A DNA stretch of 64,000 nucleotides from Paralvinella palmiformis (taxonomy: Eukaryota; Annelida; Polychaeta; Terebellida; Alvinellidae): contig JAODUP010000042.1 in assembly GCA_025642065.1 (NCBI GenBank), positions 787,501 through 851,500 of the forward strand. The letters run 5' to 3'. The translations under genes were made by a program, and so were the position numbers. This document shows, piece by piece, positions 56,200 to 64,000 of this stretch. Numbering within the stretch: position 1 is the first letter of the stretch; the number at the start of each line of letters is the position of its first letter. The notes below the pieces were generated by a model. It saw only the letters and a list, made by a program, of their open reading frames with translations, ran no database searches and was not told the DNA's origin.

Positions 56200-56690
56200 T
56201 TGCTAATCAACGAAAATATCAACCAACTAACCAGTCAGCAGGGAAATCAGCCAGTCAGCAAAGCCATCAATCAACCAGTCAGCCAGCAAAGCCACCAGCC
56301 AGTCATCGTGGTCACAAGCCAATCGACAATACCTGCAGTCAATCAGCAAGATCACCAGACAACTACCTGCCAATCTACAAGACCACCAGCCAATCTACAA
56401 GACCACCAGCCAATCAGCAAGACCACCAGCCATTCGGCAAGACCACCAGGCAACCAATAAAACCACCAGCCAATCAGCAAGACCAACCAAGTCCACCACC
56501 TAATCGGCAAGTACACCAGCCAATCAGCAAGAGCTCCAGCCAATCGGCAAGACCACCAACCAATCCTCAAGTCCACCACCTAATCGGCAAGTACACCAGC
56601 CAATCAGCAACAGCCCCAGCCAATCGGCAAGACCACCAACCAATCGATCAGTCTACAAAGAAACTGGTAACCAAACAAAGTGTTGATTTA
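56200..56690. repeat. 20-bp minisatellite (CAATCAGCAAGACCACCAGC type)
   Basis: Twenty-base units recur with substitutions (CAATCAGCAAGACCACCAGC, CAATCGGCAAGACCACCAAC, CAATCTACAAGACCACCAGC). Three units make 60 bases, so each frame repeats every 20 codons. This explains a long open frame here without invoking a gene. Confidence 0.85.
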
Positions 56691-57134
56691 TATCTGAGAC
56701 TTATTAAAAATGATCAATTTATTTATTTTATCTTATTTACCGGTGATGTAAATCGAATACCCAGAATTCGGTCCGACAGGAAGTGAGAACCAGTATCAGC
56801 GCGAAGGGGATGGAGCCAGCCACCGACGTCGTATATTTTGACGCGTTATAAAGAAGCCGATCCAGAGAGACGGTTATATCAACAGAGGATAACTGTTTAT
56901 CAATCAGCGATCGTTATCGATCGTGTAGAGAAGGCGGCTGAAGGCTGCCATTGTTAGGTTGTTATTTCTGAGAAGAAACAGACCTAAAAGATAAATATAA
57001 AACACAATCATCTCAAGTAGGAAATCTCAAGAGTCGGGAGCCAATCGAGCGTATTTTACACTTTTCAGCGTTTAATCCAGAACGCTATGACTATCAGTAT
57101 GAGTGTTCTGTTCCGGGCATTGGGAGGGGGGGGA

Positions 57135-57275
57135 GGATTACAGGATTATGGTAATCGATTACGATTACACTTCAGAATACAATGATTACGATAACGACTA
57201 CATTAATAATTAATTTAATCGATTACGATTGAACTTACATTTTACGTAATCACGATTACAATCATGAATACGATG
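57135..57275. repeat. Cluster of GATTACGATTA / GTAATC repeats
   Basis: GTAATCGATTACGATTACA, GATTACGATAACGAC, ATCGATTACGATTG and GTAATCACGATTACAATC occur within 140 bases on alternating strands. Similar subterminal repeat clusters are known from hAT-type transposons. No terminal repeats were found. Confidence 0.45.
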
Positions 57276-57315
57276 TATGTCACACACCAAATAGGAGATG
57301 CTGATGATGGTGGTG

Positions 57316-57466
57316 ATGATGATTGATGTTTTACGGCCACTTTTGTGCACATGGTAGACTAAATGGGCCGAGCGACCTCCAAAGGTAATGAAGCGAAGTA
57401 AAAAATGAAACATCCTTCAGATATGCCCACGCCGAGATTCGAACTCAGATGGTAGTGATCTGTGAA
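57316..57466 (-). mobile_element. SINE family A, head-truncated copy
   Basis: A clean match to the family A body and tail on the minus strand (ATGATTGATGTTTTACGGCC, TGGGCCGAGCGACCTCC, GATTCGAACTC). It ends at GATCTGTG inside the tRNA-like head, so the 5' part of the head is missing. Confidence 0.85.
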
Positions 57467-57943
57467 GAATGGGAGATTGGAGTTTAAGGAGATATCAACA
57501 CAAAAGGGTCGTTTAGTATAATGTCTTTTTTGAGGTCACTAATTACCATATGCACCACGATACGGTTGAATAACCATGAACTCGAATAGGCGTGGCTACA
57601 TTTTATTGTGTAGATCTTATATTTATTATCAGAAAGACTTTAGGCTTTTAAAGTGGAAATAAATGAAGGAAATTATCAAATACTTTAAGTTTAAGAACAC
57701 ACCAGGGTCAACACCGGAAATAAGCATTTCGTCTGTCTAGAGTTATGTTTGTTTCATAACCATGGATTATGAAACGAAAGTAATAATAACAATATTAACA
57801 TTAATTTTAATAATAATGATAATAATAAAGAGATAATATATAATAAAAAGTAATAATACATATGGGTTAACACATAAAAATTTTGTTTTTACTCCCTGGT
57901 GGGTTACATTGCTATTATATTTCTAGACCATGAAACAAAACTA

Positions 57944-57983
<40 letters not shown>

Positions 57984-57995
57984 CATTTATGACAT

Positions 57996-58026
<31 letters not shown>

Positions 58027-58177
58027 TACATTTTATTTGACCCATAAATATCAACAGTCACCATTTACTTATATAGAGAAATACAATGAATCGATGGTGG
58101 ACCTTTTAGCTTCAACAACAACCTTCTAGTCCGATTTTAAATACAACCGTCTTATATGGTAACATCAGCTGTATGAA

Positions 58178-58221
<44 letters not shown>
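57944..58221. repeat. (AAT)n and (AT)n microsatellites
   Basis: AAT arrays at 57944-57982 and 57999-58025 and an AT array of about 40 bases at 58180-58221. Confidence 0.95.
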
Positions 58222-58223
<2 letters not shown>

Positions 58224-59276
58224 CTCTAATAATACCTTATCGTCAACTATTCTATCCTTGTAATCAGTTAGTAATAAACATTTCAAGCGATAATTGGCAC
58301 TATACTGTCTCTTCAATCCCCCCTATGTCGACTTTCCCCTCGGGCCAATTGTTAACTGGCGACAGGAGAATAATTATGTTTGAGTGATATCGAAACGCCT
58401 TATCTTATATTTATATATACACAGAGCTATTATCGCTCTTAAGGTTTGACAAATTAAAAACAAATAGTTTAGAGAGACGTAAGGCAATTGAGGTAGCAGA
58501 CGATCGTCACGTGATCTGGTGCCAGTTGGTTTACGTAATGGCATTAAGTTGTATAATTATTTGTCATATTTCAGTACAACACAATAAATAGACTACAACA
58601 GCTAGTCTCTTATTTGAATGAGATTTGAATCTTGTTCGCTTTTCACAGTGCCACACAGCAATGTACGGAGACTGATCAATTTCCAGACTGTGAATTAAGT
58701 TGCCTGATCATATTAAGACTTGCACTGAGCCAGCTGTTGTTTCGTGGCGTTCTTAAAACCAAATTTTAAATTTAAATTAGCCTATTTATGGCATTTTATA
58801 GACTGCTATCTGTGAATTTAGGGATAAATGTGTTGTGCCATGTCAGCCAGAACATATTTTAACTCTATTTTGAGTGTAAAGTGCATTAAATCCATATTTA
58901 TTATTAGGCCATATAAATAATAATAATAATAACAATGAACAAGTCTGGAGCTCTATGTCTTAATTTGTCCTCAAGTTTGTATTATTCTGTAAAATTCTCA
59001 ATTAAGATCAGTAATTCTTAAACTAGGGCTTTCCTTTCTCCCGGTAAAAGGGCAATTTGACGGGGGGGGGGGGACGTGCCTAAATGAACCTACTGAAAAT
59101 TAGTTGCATACTTGAAATAATTAACAATTATGACGTTTATATTTGTTACAAAACGTCTACTTTTTCATAAACAACAGATTTTTGTAACAAAAGAATTCTT
59201 ATCTGTAACTAAGTTTTATACTTTAGAATATGTAATAAACCTATATGGGTATTACAACAATAACTATATAACTATA

Positions 59277-59303
59277 TGTGTGTGTGTGTGTGTATGTCCA
59301 TGC

Positions 59304-59334
<31 letters not shown>

Positions 59335-59360
59335 CGTCCGTCCGTCCGTCTGTCTGTCTG
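59277..59360. repeat. (GT)n and (CTGT)n(CCGT)n microsatellite
   Basis: A GT run, then CTGT units changing to CCGT units and back to CTGT. Confidence 0.95.
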
Positions 59361-60040
59361 TAATCATATAAGCATATATTATTACTACTCGCCTATCGTC
59401 TGGTCTAGATAAAACCAACAAAAACAAGAACAAACCAAAAGAGTTTAGTCTTAATTTAGTTATCATCTAATCTTGTCTGACAGACTTCCGCGGTAAGACA
59501 CATAAATATATTATTCGGAGGTCGAACATATTTCTGATAACGAGGCTACGATGGAAGTACACTGTTACGTCATTCTAGCCATTGTTATGTGGTTTGTGGT
59601 CGTATTATACAGTGTTTATACAACGTATACTTTATATATTACATTAATAAAGTCAAGATTTAAATAACAAATTGTTGTTTACGGTTATACGTCTCCTCTT
59701 CACAATATATTAGATAAATTGTTTCAGACAGAAAATAATGATTCCATGTTATCCAGAATGATATAAATTAGTGAGTTTTTTATATTATGAAGCGTATATT
59801 TCAGTTCAAGAAAAACATATACAACACCATAAACTATTTCTGTGACCGTGTTGGTTTATGTATATGGCGGGAAGCATTGAAAGGGAAAGGAAAGTGTACT
59901 CAAGTCTCCCTTTCTTAAACGAGAGATTCCTCTTTCAATGTTCACACACACCCTGAATATTATAGATTATTTATTTCTCGCGACGACAATCAAATCACAT
60001 CCTTATATCGATTGTTGTCATAAGGTAAATATAAATGTTG

Positions 60041-60182
60041 ATGCCTTACGGTCAGTTGTGTGAATGAGGTAGACTATGGGCGGAGCGACCTCTAGAGGCA
60101 ATGAGGCGAAGTGAAGAATGAAACAATCTTCTGACCTAGCCCGGCCCGGAGTTTTAACCCAGATGTCAGGACTCGGAGACCC
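60041..60182 (-). mobile_element. SINE family A copy
   Basis: The minus strand body has CTTCGCCTCATTGCCTCTAG and GGTCGCTCCGCCCATAG. The head is worn (AACTCCGGGCCGGGC). Confidence 0.65.
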
Positions 60183-60365
60183 ACCCCCTTGTCATAAAGT
60201 ATAATGTTTCAGATTACATCTGGATATGAACGGATGAGTATTTTAATATCATAACGTCCGAATATTTAGTCGGAGTGTAATAATTGACATTAATTTATAT
60301 CAATTTATAATTAAACTACTCGATACAATTAAGCATCTGATTCTAATAGTTTACACTTTACGCCT

Positions 60366-60524
60366 AACGCGGTTGGTCACAGATCTATAGCACCTGGGTT
60401 CGAACACCCGGCTGAGCTATGTCAGAGGATTGTTTCGTTTTCCAATTCGCCTCATTTTACCTTTGGAGGTTTCTCGGCCCATTTAGGCTAACCTGGACAC
60501 AAAAGTGGCCGTAAAACATCGCTA
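60366..60524 (+). mobile_element. SINE family A copy
   Basis: Part of the head (GGTTGGTCACAGATCTATAG, B-box GGGTTCGAACACC), body TTCGCCTCATTTTACCTTTG and TCGGCCCATTTAGGCTAACC, and tail AAAAGTGGCCGTAAAACATC. It is about 180 bases from a reverse copy at 60041-60182. Confidence 0.8.
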
Positions 60525-61499
60525 TTTACACCACGATGAGGAGCTTTTTTAATTGATCCTGTAAGTACATGGTGTAGCTGGCTAAAGCTTAGAAATGATG
60601 AAGCTTTAGAGATGATGCCTTTTTTTATCATGATGTATTATGTTTAATGCGAACAGTCAGAAATTTAATATCCATGTTCAGGTGATGTGCTGAAGTTCTT
60701 TGTTCAACAGAGAAGTTCTTTGTCCTGAGCTTATTAAACATCAGCGGTAATTTAAAGTATATTTACTGTCACATTATGTTAGTAAAACGTCTTATATACA
60801 ACATATATCTATTATAACGGGGATATTTTCAGAAATATAAAGTTATATATGGCTTCTCCATATAAAATGGAATATGTGTGTTTTATTCAAGACCAATAAA
60901 TACACCATCACACATGAAGAAAAAAACCCACATAAAATGTCTGAAATTATCAATACAGATTTTTGGAATCAAAATGTTCAAGTCGGTATTTATATTTTGT
61001 TTTGTTTGATCCAAAATATGACAAAAAGTCACATGCAACTTATACCACACACTAGCAGGTTAATACGGAGACCATGTTTATCAAATGAAAATAAACAACT
61101 CGCAATCTTGGCCAAGCCGGATATTTACCGGATGACCTATCACTTCTGACCTATAACCGAGATATTTGACCTGAATGTTTTATGTATAGTACACTATCAA
61201 CTCCACATCGCATCTATCCTGACGGGACTTGAGAAAGCTTTCGCCTTTCGATGTTTGTCTTTTAATGGAGTGTGGCTATAGAATAGGAGAACAAATAGTG
61301 GACTGGAAATTTGAGCCCTTTTCTGTATAAGAATTGACTACATGACTGTTCTATTGATACGAGTTCCTTGATTTGTGTTAATAACACATATTGCACATAA
61401 TGAAATCACATGTGTCGCTAGTACTCAGTTCATTATCCATATATATGTGGCAAAGTACATAATCTCTTATATTAAATTAATTACACATAGATGATATAT

Positions 61500-61723
61500 G
61501 GAGACAGACAGACAGAGAGAGAGAGGAGAGGTAAAGAGTGAGGTAGGGATAGGGAGAGAGGGGGGGTAGAAAGAGAGAGAGAGAGAGAGGGGTAGAGAGG
61601 GAGGGAGAGAGAGGTAGGGAGGAAAAGAGGGGGATAGGGAGGGAGAGAGAAAGAGAGGGTGGGTAGGGAGGGAGAGAGAGGGGGTAGGGAGGGAGAGAGG
61701 GAGAGGGAGGGAGAGAGAGAAGC
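61500..61723. repeat. 225-base polypurine (GA/G-rich) tract
   Basis: The plus strand is almost entirely A and G with occasional T or C, made of GAGAGAGAGG- and GGGTAGGGAGGGAG-like phrases. Strand asymmetry is extreme compared with the flanks. Confidence 0.95.
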
Positions 61724-62739
61724 TACTGGCGGTTTATATTCTCTCTACTTAATTGTCACAAATAAGATTCGAGTTCGTGTATTTTTGTACAAGCTAAAAA
61801 TCAAACATAAAAACATAATATTATATTAATACTTTGAAACATTTGTTTAAGCATTATGGTATGCAAGTAATATATTAGTTTAGTCAGTATATTATGAAAG
61901 GTAAGTCTTTTAATATAATGTAATTAATAATAATAATAATAAACACTGCTTTATACGTGATTTAAAACCATTAAATGTAGCATTTACAATCACTTAATAC
62001 AATATATTTATTCCAAATAATAACACCAGCACATCTTAGTGAATTCTACATCTACTTTGTCCTGGTTATGGGACTCCAGTATAACTGAAAATGTGTGGCT
62101 CAGTAATTATCAATATATTGATTTTATACAAACATCGAATAAAAAATATCCGGGATGTATATGCTTGACCAATATTTAAACATGAATATTCATATAAAGT
62201 AGTTATAAATATGATCAAATGTCATGATGTTTATTTATTTTTTAATAATTGGTGGAATGTGTCCATTATAAGATGCAGAGACCATTATCCTGACAATTTT
62301 CTTCTTGAATTTTAACTAATACGTCTTTGTAAGATGACATGACTCCGCCCTACACGTTAATACAGTACATTAGGTATGGGCGTATAAATCTAGTGATCCA
62401 GGACTGGTAATATTTTATAATTTTCCTCTGGATATTTAATTTTTCACAATATGTATATTTTGTCGATTCAACTATTTTAAAATCTGTGTTGAATTGAATT
62501 TTTTGTTTAAATCTAATTATAACAATTATATAGCTATAACACTAACAACTTGCAATTGCTACTTAAAACTACTTAAATATAATCAGATGAACACAAACAT
62601 TTAAAGTGCAGGACTACAAGCTTGAATGGCAATACCGATATAGATAGAGGGGGGGGGTTATCTGGAGCGCAGTCCGGTCCACAGCCACGCCACAAGACGA
62701 CACACAGGAACACGGCGTCCAAGGAAACCGGTTATTGTT

Positions 62740-62972
62740 TACCAAGATGGCGTCTTAGGTAAACAGTTCGATCAGTCTGTGTGTGACGGCTTTAAGCTCA
62801 CCTGTCCCAGATAAACGCCGTGTTCTTTCGCGAGTTAATCGCGACATCGTACAAGATGTACACCTTCCGTCGAGTGGCAAGCCTCTTAGCAACACACGAC
62901 AACAACGAGTTCGGGATTAATGTTGCTGTAATGGCTGATTTCCGGTAAAAAACGTCGGCAATATTTCGCGAG
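62740..62972 (+). promoter_or_regulatory. Leader/promoter of the gene entering at 63 kb, with upstream ORFs
   Basis: CpG-richer than the preceding DNA. CAAGATGGCGTC at 62743-62754 matches the YY1/TISU type, with its ATG opening a three-codon ORF (ATG GCG TCT TAG). A second upstream ORF of 30 codons runs from ATG 62856 to TAA 62946-62948, ending 24 bases before the main start. These features fit a housekeeping-type promoter and 5' UTR; transcription is inferred. Confidence 0.45.
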
Positions 62973-63066
62973 ATGGACGGATCAAGGATAACGATGAGAC
63001 GGGGAAAGTTTACTACAAATTGGATCTTTTTGTTACTCTGTACGCTACTGAAAGGAGCGTCATCAG
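62973..63066 (+). CDS. First coding exon of a secreted or membrane protein (partial gene)
   Basis: ATG at 62973 (G at -3 and +4) encodes MDGSRITMRRGKF, then a hydrophobic core WIFLLLCTLL and KGASS, a standard signal peptide. The sequence meets donor TCATCAG|GTAAGA at 63067 with one base of the next codon carried over. An in-frame ATG at 62994 (M8) could also serve as start. The remaining exons are beyond the window, so the family is unknown. Confidence 0.6.
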
Positions 63067-64000
63067 GTAAGACTGATAGTTAATTAGCAAGTAGATGGTA
63101 ATCTGTTATATCTGATAGGTATCAGCTCCAATTAGCACGTTCTTATCCAGGTTATTCTATATTTCATGTACAATACTATTTACAATACAAATTATTCAAC
63201 AAATTCAAAAAATTTATATTACATTCTCTCAACGAAATTTTGTTACATTACGATGTTAATAAACTAGAAAGGGAAACTATAGAAGTTATCTAGCATCTTC
63301 CTAAAAAGATAAATAGCGAGTACGCGTGGAGTAACTGAGATTTGTGAAGGTGTATTTTAAAGTTAGCGAAATAATATCACAGGACAGGTACTTGGTAAAG
63401 GTCAACAGGCCAGGTAATCGAAAGCATTAATACGAATGTCTTATGTGTCCATTGTCCCAGCTAGACTGTCAGGTTCTTCGCTGTCCATTGTTTGTGTGTT
63501 AATAAACGTAAGTATTATTAAGGATCATGACAGTTTTTAGATCGAGCCAAGTCAACGATGCGCTGTTGTTTAAGAGTCAACAGAATTATACATAACTAAA
63601 TACAATCTAGGATCACTTCTTGTATACATAACTATTGTGTAAACATCTTGAAATCTGTTCTTATGCCTAGTCGATGAAGTTTACTGTTTACAGAGCTGTT
63701 GTTAGTATTTACGGTGGAGAATTGACTGTTCTTCGGGCGTCACGGGGCGCTGTATTCTCGCGGGTTTATTCTAGGATACTGTGTTAACATGTTAAATAAA
63801 CGTCAGGTGTGAAGCTGGTATTAATGTTCAAAGTAAACAAAAAGTATGGCACACTCTCTCTGTCTGTGTGTGCGTGTGTGCATGCGTGTGCATGCGTGTG
63901 CGCGCGTGTCTTTACATGCAACTAACTGTTAACAAGACAAGCCATAACACTGTAGATAACAATAGCCAGTCCAGTCACAATAACGGTGACATTACAATAA
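63067..64000 (+). other. Intron sequence after the signal-peptide exon
   Basis: No acceptor joined to a conserved frame was found. The only structure is a GT/GCGT-type tract at 63855-63907. Confidence 0.45.

Larger units (their letters stand above)
46006..62640. other. Long repeat-rich region without a recognised gene
   Basis: Besides the elements listed separately, it holds many short open frames created by microsatellites. No frame showed a conserved domain or a plausible splice-linked exon on either strand. Distal regulatory DNA for the flanking signal-peptide genes could lie here. Confidence 0.5.

Noticed and set aside
56187..56786. 200-codon open frame rich in Gln, Pro and Ser
   Set aside because: It is produced by a 20-bp minisatellite (period 60 bases = 20 codons); overlapping open frames exist on both strands and there is no promoter, domain or splice evidence.

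Overview
The window looks like animal nuclear DNA. It has spliced genes with GT-AG introns, an AT-rich background, dense microsatellites ((AT)n, (CA)n, (AAT)n, (GTCA)n) and many tRNA-derived SINE copies. One gene (KANSL1) encodes a metazoan chromatin subunit. Repeat style and intron sizes suggest a lophotrochozoan, probably a mollusc, but this is inference. There are no bacterial operons, rRNA genes, intact tRNA genes or CRISPR arrays.

Layout. 1-708: decayed 3' part of a non-LTR retrotransposon ORF. 709-4299: no gene seen. 4300-7770 (+): a two-exon SelO-family protein adenylyltransferase that resembles bacterial SelO/YdiU, ends in Ser-Cys-Ser-Ser instead of a selenocysteine tail, and starts with a likely signal peptide. 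7771-12860: repeats, three SINE-like families, a transposon end and a possible THAP zinc-finger fossil. 12865-26431 (+): KANSL1, reconstructed as one non-coding 5' exon plus eight coding exons that join in frame to 1169 codons. 26432-33620: no gene seen. 33621-45947 (-): a two-exon gene for an unrecognised 359-residue secreted, probably GPI-anchored protein, with an 11.2-kb intron full of SINEs and satellites. 46006-62640: repeats only. 62740-63066 (+): promoter, leader and first coding exon of a secreted or membrane protein that continues past the window.

The genes do not form a pathway. KANSL1 is the scaffold of the NSL histone acetyltransferase complex (MOF/KAT8, WDR5). SelO transfers AMP to proteins; here the N-terminus suggests a secretory-pathway form. 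The third and fourth genes carry signal peptides, and their functions cannot be read from sequence.

The more unusual points are the SelO signal peptide and changed cysteine set, a consensus E2F site inside a perfect 13-bp inverted repeat just upstream of the orphan gene's start codon, a tail-to-tail SINE pair in a KANSL1 intron, short upstream ORFs at two genes, a 51-bp satellite with alternating subtypes, and foldback structures. All homology statements come from recalled family sequences, not searches.
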